Source: Hofstenia miamia
Lineage: Eukaryota > Xenacoelomorpha > Acoela > Hofsteniidae
Reading direction: 5' to 3'
DNA: 64,000 bases
Assembly (NCBI GenBank): GCA_900660155.1
Contig: CABFPE010000136.1
Coordinates: 1,236,453 to 1,300,452 of the forward strand
In this document: positions 11,230 through 23,388 of the stretch, piece by piece
Layout: each line of letters starts with the position of its first letter
Numbering within the stretch: the first letter of the stretch is position 1
The notes under the pieces: model-generated
What the model was told of the DNA's origin: nothing
Database searches by the model: none
What the model saw: only the letters and a program-made list of their open reading frames with translations
Made by a program: the position numbers and the translations under genes

Positions 11230-12535
11230 CAGAGATGGAATCGGATCAGATCTCGGATCGGATCGGATCGGATCGGATCTTCATTTTGAGAAGCTTCGGA
11301 TCTGTTTCGAACCCAAAAATTTTTAAAACTTGTTTATTTGTACATTTTATAAATTACGCACATTTTTACATTGAATCCTTATTTAATAATCTCAAACTAA
11401 GTGAAATTTTGTAATTGAAATTCATTGTTCATTCAACAGGTTCCGCGTTATTCTTTGGAACAACTTATAAAATTGGTGACCAATACTTCAAATCTGAAAA
11501 TGCGATTCATTTTAGCCATCACATATTGATAAAATAGTAAAGCAAAGAAAAACATTTGTTTGTACAAATTTGCAAATGGAAGAGCAGAATTCTGAAAAGG
11601 ATTCTCTCTAATGTGTATGTCAAAGAAAATGCATAGAACACAGCGAAGCAAGTGGAATACGTTTGCTTTTGCAAATACCGCAAATGTAAAAATGCTAATA
11701 TAATTTGGGATACTCTTCAATCAAAAAATGTCATTTAAATATGTACTCTAAGCAACTTGCAATGCCAAGATCAACTTAGTACTTAGAAGTTTTGTCATTA
11801 TTATAATCACAAATACAAAATTGTTTATGGAACCGTTCCATCGGCATACTATTAATAGGGTGTGAATTTAATTAATGTTGCTGCTATATAATTCAAAATT
11901 TTTTTATCCAATTTCAGTAAAATTCAAAATTTATATTTGAATCTCAAATTTTGTTTGAAAAATTAATTTTTCTATCACGAATTTTAATGCACTCTACAAA
12001 ATTTTTTTAATGCCTTGCAATATAAATTTTGGGGTAGTTCTTTAATTTGCTATTATTTGTGCTATTCTTGTTTTCATTGCCTTTGCTGCTATTTTTGAAG
12101 TAAATTTATCTTGTCTGAAACAACTTCAATTCATAGTGACATTGGAAAGTGGTTATTTTTGAATTTGGACATAAAAATATATACGGGAGGTAATTGACTA
12201 TAAGACACTCAACTATTTAAACTCTATAAATATATTATGATTATAGTCAATTTTAGGAACTAGATTATTACAAAGCTTATAAATAAGTTGATTTGCATAC
12301 ATTATTTCGTAAGTATATGTCCATTTTTTATCTCAAGATAGTGTTGAAGCACTTAAAATTTTCTATTCATATTTAAAAATAACATAAATATTTTTTATGT
12401 CCTTGTTTATTTATTGTCAGAATACTTATTTAAATTCCGATCCGTTTCGTATTGAAAACTAAAAATTTTTTAAAAGTTCGGATCGGATTGGATCCGGATC
12501 GGATCTTAAAATATTGGATCCGATTCCATCTTCTG
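11230..12535. mobile_element. hAT transposon remnant 1 (1306 bp)
   Basis: The left terminus CAGAGATGGAATCGGATC matches the inverted right terminus CAGAAGATGGAATCGGATC except for one extra base. The flanking 8-mers CGAGGGTG (11222-11229) and CGAGTGTA (12536-12543) agree at 6 of 8 positions, as expected for an old 8-bp hAT duplication. Both ends are loaded with GGATC or GGATCG repeats, tandem at 11249-11278. Inside, around 11646-11735 on +, a decayed reading contains CKYRKC then NIIWDTLQSKN, resembling the end of a BED zinc finger from a hAT transposase. No intact transposase remains. Confidence 0.75.
11245..11280 (+). repeat. GGATC/CGGAT subterminal repeat of hAT 1
   Basis: Four to five tandem copies of a CGGAT pentamer just inside the left terminus; diverged copies occur near the right end (12478-12508) in the same palindromic GATC context. 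Such subterminal repeats are plausible transposase binding sites in hAT elements. Confidence 0.6.
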
Positions 12536-12543
12536 CGAGTGTA

Positions 12544-13400
12544 TTAGGTGCATAGGAAAACATTTTTATTTTATGAAATGCATCTATCCATTTTTATCAA
12601 TTCTAGTGTATATAGGTGGATATATCATAGGCGGCATAAGTCCATGATACCTATGCATAAAAAAATAAGTGCGACCATATTTTGCCTTCAAAAAACCTTG
12701 AATTTGTAGGTGCAGATATTGCTCGTGTGTACGATTAGTCCTACATCATGACACAGACTACATGTAGAAAATGTGACTAATTGTATATATTTGTGATATA
12801 GAATATGTTGTTTGAGGAGGGAAGGACAGCTTTTTGAGAATTTAAGAAACTCGAATATTTGGAATTGCTTCTTAGAGTACTGTTCTTATTAATACAATAA
12901 TTATTGTTATTATGTTCTATTAAAATATTAATTTCATAATAATATCAATAGTTTTACAATGAATGTGCTTATTTTTAATGCAATTGATTGCGTGAATTTT
13001 ATCAAATTGATAGCTGCATGTTTTTATTAGAAAGATAACTTTAGAAAAATTCAAATTAAGTTGAGTGCCTTTTGAATTGATTCATAAAGACGGAGACACA
13101 ATTAAATTTCTCTGTGCTCTACTCTGTATATAAGCAAAATAATTTATCCTATTTACCATCTAAAATATACAGGAATGTATGTGGAAAGCATCATTTTTCA
13201 ATTTCTCTGAAATTATTGAGATCCACTTTAACGCATTTATTATGCCCTTTTGCGTAACTTGCATCACCTTTAAATTAATTCATATATTAATAATTTATAT
13301 ACTTCCATACCGAATTAATTATTTCTCTAGCTAGTTCGTGCTAGTGTAGTAAAACTTGCAAATATTCTTCATAAATGATCCGTTTTAATATTAGGCTTGT
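12544..13400. other. No gene seen
   Basis: AT-rich sequence without recognisable repeats or coding signal. Confidence 0.4.
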
Positions 13401-13403
13401 TTA

Positions 13404-13467
13404 ATGGGGCGGTGCAACGTGCACGAAGGGGCCGTTGTCTTTTAAGACGAGTCGGCCTCCACGGGCG
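13404..13467. repeat. GC-rich imperfect inverted repeat
   Basis: A GC-rich island in AT-rich DNA. GTGCACGAAGGGGCCG on the left can pair imperfectly with CGGCCTCCACGGGCGCAC on the right around a central TTTTAAGAC. It resembles the compact terminal hairpin of a DNA transposon, but I found no partner end or target duplication. Confidence 0.3.
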
Positions 13468-15385
13468 CACAAGATATATGGGTTAGATGTATTTGAATTT
13501 GATTACAAATATAAGATGCCTTGCAAATTTTAGTCTAATTTCTTTTTTGAAAGTCCAATTAGTTTTTAAGGCTTTTGGTAGATATAAACTCAATTTAGAT
13601 CACTCGTTTATATTTAATTTAACCAGTGGATGGATTTCGGGTACAGAGGAGAGTGGGCGGATATCGGGTAGAAAATATAACGGGCTGACACGGGCTGCCT
13701 GTTGTCATTGAAAACGGGTCGGGTAAACTCGGGCACACAATATTTTTCCGTTCAAAGAACACTAGATGTAGACCTTAGTCACGGGCATATAGGCATTGAA
13801 AAGCAACTGCCCACAAAACATTATTGCGAGGTGGCGTATGATTTGAATTTTCATTCGAATTTAACATATTCAATTTAAAATATATTTCCCACATAGATTT
13901 GAGAGGCTTTGAACATGCATCGTGTTGTAGAATAAACTTACTGGAACACGACTACAATAAACGTGCGACAAATGCTAAACTACTAGAACTCAGCACTCAA
14001 GAAAAATTTACCCGCTCAGATTGGGCTCAAACTGTTTTCCATTTTTTGGTCCTGTTGGCAATGTTACATTTTTTACCAAATGAGCAGTGTATCCACAAGG
14101 ATATAAATAATATATTGTTTTAAGTTAAAATGTGACGTTACAAATTTATAATTATAAGTAACTGAAAAAAATTTTTTTTTAAAAATTTTAAAAAAATAGT
14201 AAAAATGTATTTGCCAAGTAATTTTGAGGAATAATTTTAATTAGTAAAAATGTGTTACATTTCAATGCTACAGTAGCAATCAAAATTATTCTTCGCAGCT
14301 TACATGTCCCAATTGACCAATCAAGATCTACCTACTTATCTGTTAATTGCGTCACAAAAATCTATTAAACAACTAAACAAATTGTTTCTTATTATGTGTT
14401 GAAAAATTCTCTGTATTCACTCATTCAAGATGCTTTAGAAAAAACATCTCAAAAGAGGTGTGACAGTTTTTTTCAATTTATTACACTTAATTGATTATGA
14501 TTTCCTTTGTCTGACAAAAATCTAGGTCCATGGAGATAACACAGTAAAAGCTGACATTTCTATTTGAAAAGTAAAATTAGTTTCATATAATACAGTGAGC
14601 GCGACCGGAATTAGGAGCATTTAAATAATCCAAAAACATTCGCCATATAAGGATAAATTTATTTGTTTAGAGTAGAAAACAAATTCTGTTTGTTGTCATA
14701 GTAAAGCAGATTTTAAGAACTAATTACATTTGGGTGCAACATGGAATAAGAAAACAGGGAAAAATATTTTAATACCTTCAAAACAATTATAATAGGAAAT
14801 TATGTAATCATTTCAATGGAGAATGTGATTTAGATTTGAAAAAATTTTTCAGTAAACAACGACATTGTCTATTCAAGAATTGCAACGACGAATTTTTTGA
14901 AACACAAATTTTCCTATTCTTTGCTGGGCATCAAGGTCTTCCGACCTCAGTTCCATGCAAAATCTGTGAGGGGTCATGCTTCGTGGTATTTATAAAAAGG
15001 AAAAACAATATAACTCAATTTCTAATGTGAAACCTACAATTTCCAAATTGTGAGAAAACTTCCTCTTATGTAAACTGATCGGGTTAACAATGTCAATGCA
15101 AAATTAAATTTTCTATTGTTCTCGACTAAATTGTAACCTTTCTATTAAAATTATTTTGGAAATGTTTTTTTCCATGTGTTACTATTCCGTGTAACATCCT
15201 GAAATCGCCATTTTGAACACTTTTAACGAGTACTCCTTATGGGGCAAGAGGTTCATAAAAGGTGGTTTGCTATGACATAACAAGGATAATTTGGAAAATA
15301 TTCCAACAATTAAATTTATCATAATATATAAAATTGGTGAGTATTTTGTGACTATATATTTACCTACTAATTATATATATATATA
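13468..15385. other. No gene assigned; CGGGT-rich patch
   Basis: At 13628-13735 there are repeated CGGGT/CGGGC words (for example GGGTCGGGTAAACTCGGGC), like the subterminal regions of some hAT elements. An open frame at 14836-15030 contains a short cysteine cluster (PCKICEGSC) that I cannot place. Otherwise AT-rich and featureless. Confidence 0.35.
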
Positions 15386-15387
15386 TA
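15371..15387 (+). repeat. (TA)n left of Tc1 insertion
   Basis: Short TA run immediately left of the transposon; with 17037-17117 it shows that the element landed in a (TA)n tract. Confidence 0.85.
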
Positions 15388-15553
15388 CATTTGAGGCCAA
15401 TTTTTTGGGTCACCTACAAAATGTTACATTTTTTAAAAACAATTGCAATCCCTTAAAAATAATTACTATATTTGATTCCAAACGCAAGAACATATATTTG
15501 TGATATAAAAATGATTGCTATATACATCAAAATTCGGTGTGTCCACCCTGAGC

Positions 15554-16720
15554 TCAAATCAAGGCCTCCACTCTTGCCGGCATTCCATCCACAAGTTTCT
15601 TGCATGTGTCATTTAACTTGACGGTAAATGCATTATCATGATTGCAAATGTTTAACAATTGGATATTTTAGTCAACCTTGCTAACTAGTGTCGTCTGGTG
15701 CAGTTTTTGTTTTATTATTGCCCACAGAGTTTCAATGGATGTCATGTCAGGTGAACTGGATGGCCAAGCCAATAAACGGATGCCTTCCTGTGTAATGCAC
15801 TGTTTAGAAGCCTGAGAGGTATGACAAGGTGCATTGTCCTGTTGGAAAATCCAATCACCATTAAACCATTCATTTGCTTGTGTCTTCAGACAGCGTTTTA
15901 GAACCTGAATTTATTGCTGTGAATTCATAATGCCCTTAACCACAGCCAGACCTGCACATAGAACCCCATATCATCACTTTCCGTTGATGCTTTATCCGTT
16001 GTACCATTTCTTTCCCTTTCTGACAAATCTGGGTTTTGACACTGTACTTCTATTGTTGTCTCGTCACTGAATATTACCTAGGAAATAAGGCAAGTAAAAT
16101 TTTTTCCATGTTTTGAAATCCCTAATCTAAGATTAGTCAGATTTCCTTAACATATTCAAAAATTTATACAAAAAACTTTTTTGACTTATCAGGAATATAA
16201 AACATAGCAAACATTAACATGATAATGTTTAGTTGACCACCAAGTTATAGATTGCAATTCTGATGTGTAAATATTACAAGTATTACTCACCTTACCCCAA
16301 TCAGCAGAAGTCCAGTTGCGATACTTTTTGCCCCCTTTCAATGGTTTTATGGCTGCTGCAGTAAGCAATAGCTTTTTAAGAGGCTTGCAACCAATTCGGC
16401 CACCTTCTACCAAGCGCCGACGGAGAGTGCTCACAGTGAGTTGACTGTTGACCTTAATTTCGATGTCTGCTGAGATTAGACGTGGATTGATCATGCTAGA
16501 TCTAAAGATTGCACCGTTATGTAGTACTGTAGATGATCTCTTCTTCCCGCAATATCCATTTCTTTGTGTTTGTATTGTGTCTGTGTCAATTTAACGCTTC
16601 ACAATTCTATTTACTGATGATTGTGATAATGTAGCTAAACGATTGATCTATCTCCGTGATAAAAATAGCATCCTGATGCAACGTTATTATACGGAGGCGT
16701 TGTTGCTCACTTATGTCCAT
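15554..16720 (-). pseudogene. Tc1-type transposase with spliceosomal intron, degraded
   Basis: Starts at ATG (complement of 16718-16720) with MDISEQQRLRIITLHQDAIF, the helix-turn-helix region, then frameshifts. The next open part carries TVSTLRRRLVEGGRIGCKP (the second DNA-binding half) followed by KYRNWTSADWGK. An apparent intron then intervenes. After it comes VIFSDE with the first catalytic Asp, then in shifted frames MIWGSMC, FQQDNAPCHT (second catalytic Asp) and SPDMTSIETLW, where the third acidic residue, Glu, is kept in place of the usual SPDLNPIENLW context. The frame ends at TGA (15554-15556). The DDE triad is thus recognisable, but at least two frameshifts and internal stops abolish the protein. 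The role would be cut-and-paste transposition of the surrounding element. Confidence 0.85.
16078..16290 (-). other. GT-AG intron in Tc1 transposase (213 bp)
   Basis: On the minus strand the sequence runs GGGTAAG then GTGAGTAAT, a near-consensus donor, and ends CTTATTTCCTAG, a good acceptor with pyrimidines. Removing it joins the codons for DWGK to VIFSDET exactly in frame and restores the continuous Tc1 alignment from the WxxxDW block to the first catalytic Asp. A non-intron insertion of this size would be unlikely to give both consensus splice sites and exact frame. Confidence 0.75.
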
Positions 16721-17036
16721 TAATTTTTTTTGAAAAGACTAACGCTTTTTAGAATTAATAGATAATGCTATTACGATAGCAAATGTGTAGTAAATTGTAC
16801 TTATTTAAAGATATTTTGCATTTCAAAATTTTCAGCTAAAAAACTCTAGTAAGTAAAACAAAATTTTAGTAGTTGCTTTAAAAAAATTCAATATCAAATA
16901 GAAAACAAAAATATAGGAAAGTGAATCAGTTTACAAAAGTAAAATGTCATATTTTATAAAACAAATACACAAATTATTACGTGTTATACTGAAACTGAAA
17001 AATTTAGAGGTGACCCAACTAATTTGGCCGCAACTG

Positions 17037-17052
17037 TATATATATATATATA

Positions 17053-17117
<65 letters not shown>
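17037..17117 (+). repeat. (TA)n microsatellite, about 80 bp
   Basis: Nearly pure TA repeat with small interruptions (TAATATATACATAT). It abuts the Tc1 right end and an undetermined base at 17118, so its true length may be collapsed in the assembly. Confidence 0.95.
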
Positions 17118-17118
17118 N

Positions 17119-17764
17119 GCTTAGTTCCAACTGGCAGAGCTATGATGATATTTGTTAGGTTATTTTTAGCCTTTGACTGAATCATTCACTCATGTGCGTG
17201 AGAGTTGCGGTGTGTTGTGATAGTAGTAGTAATCCAGTTGCCAAAAAATTTTGAAATAAGATATAAACTCCATACTATAAGAAACACAATCAAATTTTTC
17301 AATTACATTTGTGTAAAATATGCTACATATGTTACATGGAATGACCCTAGAGGAGTGATTTTCTGTATTGGATTAATTTGGATTTGACTTAGATTAATTT
17401 GAAAGCAAAAATGTGTAGATTTCCAAAAAACATTCTATTAATAATTTCTTTATTATTCTAATGTAAATTAGAATTAGTTGTCAATGTAATACCAGCATCT
17501 AAAATAGTTACATTAGGGAGATTACTGTTCCACAATTTTTCACCTAAAATTCTGCTAATCATTTAGTTATTTCTAAAATACATTATATTATATATAAGTG
17601 ATAGTTTTCCGAATAAGGTGGGCTTCTAAAATCAACTTAGAATGCCAATTTTTAACTCTAATCTGATATTTTTTTCAAATCAAAATCGAATTCCCACATT
17701 CAAGAATTCCCATTCCAATTCCATCAAAACTATACATAAGCAATCCGTATGAAGAAATTGAAAT

Positions 17765-17767
<3 letters not shown>
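17119..17767. other. No gene seen
   Basis: AT-rich DNA between two TA microsatellites with nothing recognisable. Confidence 0.4.

Positions 17768-17798
<31 letters not shown>
17768..17798 (+). repeat. (TA)n microsatellite
   Basis: About 15 uninterrupted TA units. Confidence 0.95.
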
Positions 17799-17801
<3 letters not shown>

Positions 17802-20800
17802 TATTATTCCGCTGATGTCACATTCCTACGATTTCTTCATATTCCTCGTGGGTGTATAACATTATAATTAATAACCGAATTGAAGATTTCAACTTAGTTT
17901 ACAATTGAAATTATATATTTGATAATTGAGGCCAAAATTAATGCCCCTTGACACAATTACTGGGAGAGGGGGTGTGCGCCATCCCTCTCAGTCCCCAGTT
18001 TTCTTAAGCCTCTGGAGATAAGTGCTTTGTATCTCTGTATACAACTGTGCAAAATTGCTGTGATTGTCGGTAATATTAAGACAACTCGATACAGCTAATA
18101 ATGCGTTTTGTTTTATTATTTCAAATAATGTTATTTTCATTTTATATAGTTGCAATACAACATAGCAACATAACTGTAGGTTTCCAGCCAAGTTTATAGT
18201 CTAATGAAGTTATCATTAAATTGAATGTCTGCTGTGGTCGGAGTTTTCGAGAAATCAGAATTTTAACAACTCGGAAGAGAAATAAGTAACACTCTAACTT
18301 GTATTCGAATGAAAATCCCTGAAAATATAGTAAAAAATATAAGATTTTAGATTTCACTTTCTCTTTAATTTGCGAATAAATATTTTTTAGGAACACGGGA
18401 TTGTTTTTAAAATTTGGAAAACTGTATTGAGTAAGATTTTTTTGAAAAATCACTTGTACTCGCGAAAACTATGGCTGCAGTCTAATATGCCTATAAATAA
18501 TACAATGCAAGTTTCAATTTACAATACTCTCTCATTGTAGTTAAAAGAGCTAACGTAGAAATTTACCTATTTTATAAAATTGGACTTATTGACCAAATGC
18601 CCTAGAAATTGACTTTATCGATGTTTATTAGATTTTCATGGGGAATCCCTACATAACTCTAAATATTCAGTCAAAAACATAAGACATCTCTTTCTTTAAC
18701 AACTTAGAAATGTATAAGATTTCCTTTGCACATGAATTACCCCAGTTATAAGCAGGAGTATTAAAAAATGTAGTGCTTCAAAAATAAACGCACTATCATA
18801 TGAACAAGTGTTTTTAGTTAAATTATTGGTGAACTTTTTAAGTGTACCAACCATATTTTTGCACTTTGCTATTAGAAGATTTTGTCATCTCTTGTTTTTG
18901 TCATGGTTATTTGGAAACTGTTATCTAATTGTGGTTGTTTTAATTTAAAAGAACACCCATGTTTGATAACTCTTATATCTCAATTTTAATTTAGAGATTG
19001 AAATAGATGAATTATATGTGTATTAAACATCTCTCATGCACATGTAGTGTTTCCTTTTAATATTGCTTTTCTATTTGAATATTTATTCTGAATATAATGC
19101 ACCAAAAGGATTCCAACTAGCACAGTGAACTTCCTTTATTATATTGTAAAATAGGTGCGCTTATTGTAATAAGTTAGTTTTTGACATTGGAAGATGCACT
19201 TATGTATTTTTAAACATTCAATACAAAATTGCATAATGCTGTAGTTAAATATGCTCTCTGCAAAATATACTCTTACAAAACTGTAGCCTGCTTAAGATCG
19301 TTATTTTTTGGTGTGTAAATGTGCATCGTTGGTTAACAAATTTTAAGTTTTGCCTACATTAACTATAAGTGTAACACATATTTTCAAGTTCAGCTGCTAT
19401 TTCGGGTATGAGGTTTATCATTCCAACATCAATCCCTAAATTGTCATGTGGCCTTAGCCAATGATATCTACTGCAACTTAAATTGAAAAATTAGTGGTTA
19501 AAAAATTCCATTTATAGCTAGTCTAAAAATGCTGATGTTTAAGTTGAGTTTTAAAAGTTTTAGGTTCATGTTCCCTGTGAAATGCAAGAAAAAAAAATAT
19601 ATATAAACGTTTGCAAGAAATTCATTATTCAGTGCGTAATTAGTAATCAATTTGAAATACCAATAAACTTCCCAATCGATATTTGTAATAAACTATTAAC
19701 TTGGCATTACCATAATAATATGGCAATTATATAGTTCCTGGCTGTACATATTTTCTAAATCCTTAGTATTACATTTGCCTTACTTCGAAATCTCTATTCC
19801 TCAAACTCACAAGCAATCTCTAGTGACTTTATAATAGCCATTAGTTTGAAAATTTAAAATTTTTTGTGAATTGTGAATATATGATACGTTGCAGTTTTGA
19901 AATGAAAATTTTGATTTCTTAATGATTTTTTAAGCAATAATTTTGGCTTTGAACGCTCAAAATGCTACCAAACTGCTTATACATTTTCATATATTTAATT
20001 ATTCTAAATTCTATTTCCAAATAAATTTCCCTCTTTATTCTCAACATTAGTGCTTGATTGTATTTACTAAGAAAGCTGCATTTGAAATCCAAGGAATGTA
20101 CACAACACACAGTTAGTTATGAATTTTCTTCTATTAAAGAAGTGTATTTAATTCCTTTGAAATAGCCTTGGCTTCAAGCACAATTTTTGGTTTAATTCTG
20201 AGAAATCATTAACTAAATAATGTTGTCCCTGGATAAATCCGGTTGCTGTGTTATTTATTTTCTGATAATACCAAGAAGGTATTTACTAAAACTGATATAT
20301 AAAGTTCAATGAGAAAGCATCTGATTGCTTAAATTTCTGGTTTAGCTTCCAATTTTATTAGGAACACCAATTCGTCACATAGTTTCGCTATTGATGAAAA
20401 GACATTTGGTTCATTTTGAAAGAAATGATTTTTAGCTACACAATCACTAGTTCTAGCAGAATCTATGAATTACTTCTCCTGACTTTCTACTACAATCAAA
20501 ATGTCATGCTTTTCCATTTAATATTGACGCAGCCGCCTTAAATTCAGTATTTTTATACATTTACATATTTGCAAGCGAAAAAGTGTTTATTTAATAATTC
20601 AACAGTGTTGGCAGAATTGTCAGTACATTTCAGTGCAGGAAATTAATGTGTTCTATAAAAGATTTGTGTTTGATAAATCCTGCTTACCACTTCGAACAAT
20701 CGTGAAATCTTATTACACCGATAAGTAAATGTTAACTAGTGAATAGAATGTAACTTATTCATTGTAGAATACTGAAGATTCAATTTTTTTTGTAAATTTG

Positions 20801-21760
20801 ATCAACAAATGTCATTCTACGAAGTAATCAAGCTTTACTTATGCCATAATTTTGATTAATATTTCTGTGTAAGTGACATTTCATATCTCAAGTTAACTTT
20901 CAAAATTCAGAGTTGCAAAAGTTGCCAATTTTGTGATTACTGTTTTTTAAATTGAAATACTTCCTAATTAATATAATCTGATGGACGCTTCTACAATGTT
21001 ATTAATCAGTTTTGTACATTTCCACATCAACTTGGTACATAATAAAAAAGCATAGTTTAGTATATTTTCATATCAAATTCGTAGATTTGCACACCAATTA
21101 GATACGCCTGGAAAAAATAAGTTAAAATTCAATAAAAAATTTATATAATAAATTGCAACAAAAAACATCAACCTTTACTATTTCAATCTTACCTAAGGAA
21201 ATTTTTGAGTGATTTTCTAATACAGCACAATCATTAGGAGTAGCACTATAGTCGCATTGTAGCACTGGCTTAGCTAGCTAAATAGGTCCCTTAGTTGTAC
21301 TGTATTGCGAGAACTTTTTAAAATTCTGTCATATCTGATGAACGTCTGTTTATGCCTTTCCTATTCTAAGGTATTTGAGGTCTTTGGCTTGCACGCCTGC
21401 ACCCGGCTACCACGCCATTGAATTATTGTTGAAAAAGAATTTGAACTTCCAAATCTCAACGTCATTTCAACTTTGAAAATATTTCTTCAAAAAAGTTGAT
21501 GAAAGGGCGTATGAGAAAGGAAACATTCTTGGTATTTCGCTCAAAAAATTGAAGGACAATATCAGGCGCATGAATTATCCATGAAAAATTATCAAAGGCC
21601 TCTTTGACCCAAAATTGTGAGTTGTTTATTAATACTTTATACTTCATATATTATAGGAAAGCTCCATACGAATACAAATTCTTAGAAAATAACTGACAAA
21701 TTAACTGACAGTACATTGAAAAGGAATTGTGCAGAATGTTTTTGAATTCAATGCAGACTA
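17799..21760. other. No gene seen
   Basis: Nearly 4 kb of AT-rich sequence. Several short open frames exist on both strands (for example 18142-18453 minus) but have no recognisable motif, and I saw no terminal repeats. Confidence 0.4.
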
Positions 21761-21765
21761 GAGAG

Positions 21766-21962
21766 GGACTTTGGGTACCCGAATAAACCCGGCTTGATTT
21801 CAGGTTTCGAGTTGTGTCAAATTTGGCCATCAAATTGTCAGATCGGGTGATGGCGTGTTGGGTTTGAATACTGAGCGCGGATGTCAGCAAACTAAGATTG
21901 ATTGATAAAAACAATTATTGATGTTAATCACCATTCGGGTTCGGGTCCATGCAAGGCCTATA
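21766..21962. repeat. CCCGAA-rich hAT-terminus-like patch
   Basis: The left part contains GGGTACCCGAATAAACCCGG and the right part, inverted, TAGGCCTTGCATGGACCCGA followed by ACCCGAATGG. The two edges share ACCCGAA in inverted orientation and resemble terminal regions of hAT MITEs, but the outermost bases match poorly and no target duplication was found. Confidence 0.3.
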
Positions 21963-21992
21963 TTGTTACTCTGTACAAATGATAATCATTAA

Positions 21993-22500
21993 CCTTAAAC
22001 ACCTGGTGTCCTTTTTAAAGGACAACCCGTTTTTTTCACATTTACAAAGAATTTTCTCCAACCCTATTTCCAAATTTGAAAATCTTGGGGCATGGGTAGA
22101 TCTATTGGGGATCATACTCTACTGAAATGTTGAAATTTTGTATTAAAGTTTATTGCTGTGGCAGAAGTTGTTGAAAAGATTAACAAGTTTTCTTTAAAAT
22201 TTCGAATTTTTGAAAAAGATTTAAGTTCTCTCCATATCTAGTGTTCATGCATTTAGAAAGTTTTAAAACAATGGAGGCAACAAAATGTTTCTTGATATCT
22301 GCAAAGATATTCCAAACCCATTGAGACGTGCCGTGCGCAAAGTCAGAGGTCGCGATTTAGAGGAAAAAGAAAGAAGAGACTCTCCTCTATCATGCGATGC
22401 TTTCATATTGAGCCTAGCTTTAATAGTTTTGGAGCTATAAGCGTTTAAAATATTTTTATACGATCATGAAAAATTTTCAAAAATCTCCAGGCTGTTAAGG
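21993..22500. mobile_element. TTAA-flanked MITE, copy 2 (508 bp)
   Basis: Flanked by TTAA at 21989-21992 and 22501-22504. Left terminus CCTTAAACACCTGG, inverted right terminus CCTTAACAGCCTGG. It aligns along its whole length with 4402-4847, sharing blocks such as AATCTTGGGGCAT, GTGCCGTGCGCAAA and GAGACTCTCCTCTATCATG. It is the longer copy and retains two internal segments missing from the other. Non-coding. Confidence 0.82.
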
Positions 22501-22560
22501 TTAATAAGTGATGAATAATGCTTTATAGATGCACCTTAAAATCACATTGCAGTTAGTTTT

Positions 22561-23388
22561 CAGTGTTGATTAATTAGGGTTGCATATTGGCTGATGGGTC
22601 TAATATTGGGTATCGGTTAAATTGAGAGATCCACACAAGATCTTAGGTGAGCAGCCTAATATATTAGGTACTATTGAACGCGAACTGTCCACAAATATTT
22701 TTCGTCTTTCGGTCAAGCGCAGAATTAAGCATATTAGAAACACGAAACTTCTCTAAGATTGGTGAATTTTTACCCAGAGACTTCGATGAATTGCCCGATA
22801 TATATCGCTTCGCTCCGAGAAACTCCCCGTGTGGTGTTCTCTTGCTAAATTTGCCTTGATTGTTTCAAAATGTGAGTCCCTGATGAAGACTTTGAGTGCT
22901 CGTTTTTGAAAAATGTCTTATATATTCAGTGTACAATCTCAGATGACCGAAGAAAATGTGCAATCCCACCTCTTTTTGCGTCCAATTATAAGAAAATTAT
23001 GAAGAATGACAGGACAAGTCCGAAATACCGTCAAACAGCATAGTTGATGCAAAAAAACTCCGTTAAGAGATTCTTGGGAAATAAATTTACGGAAAAGCCA
23101 TAGCCAGCATTTCTGAAGTGTTGTACATCTCTTAGGTTTGTAAGCAGCCATATGAAATGGCGTTCCATACTGAGATTGTAAAGATTGGGCTCATGAACAA
23201 TGTGGAGTTGCTGGAATACATGACTTTTACTGCAATAAATGTAATTGAACAAGTTTTCTGTTATTTTTTTCAATATTGAATAGAAGAGGTAAATATTGCA
23301 ATATTGGCATTGAGTATTGGGGTGTAACCCAATATATTGAATAACTTAATTTTGAGGTGACCTAATGCCAATATTTAATACAACACTG
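22561..23388. mobile_element. Possible hAT-like element (828 bp)
   Basis: Left edge CAGTGTTGATTAATTAG and inverted right edge CAGTGTTGTATTAAATATTG share CAGTGTTG and an adjacent ATTAA. Both subterminal regions repeat AATATTGG-type words. The 8-bp flanks (22553-22560 and 23389-23396) do not match, so the boundaries are tentative. The interior is GC-richer than its surroundings and open in several frames but not recognisable. Confidence 0.3.

Larger units (their letters stand above)
15388..17036 (-). mobile_element. Tc1-type transposon, full length (1649 bp)
   Basis: Both termini are present. The left end reads CATTTGAGGCCAATTTTTTG and the inverted right end CAGTTGCGGCCAAATTAGTTG; both continue into GGGTCACCT. 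The element is bounded by TA (15386-15387 and 17037-17038), the Tc1/mariner target, and sits inside a (TA)n microsatellite. The length of about 1.6 kb is typical of Tc1. It encodes a transposase on the minus strand (15554-16720) that has several frame breaks, so the copy is inactive as read. Confidence 0.92.

Noticed and set aside
16931-17185. Open frames through the TA microsatellite (Ile-Tyr repeats)
   Set aside because: Dinucleotide repeats are open in several frames; no coding signal on either side.
18142-18453. 103-codon open frame on the minus strand
   Set aside because: Low-complexity Phe/Leu/Lys-rich reading, no motif, no splice context; chance in AT-rich DNA.
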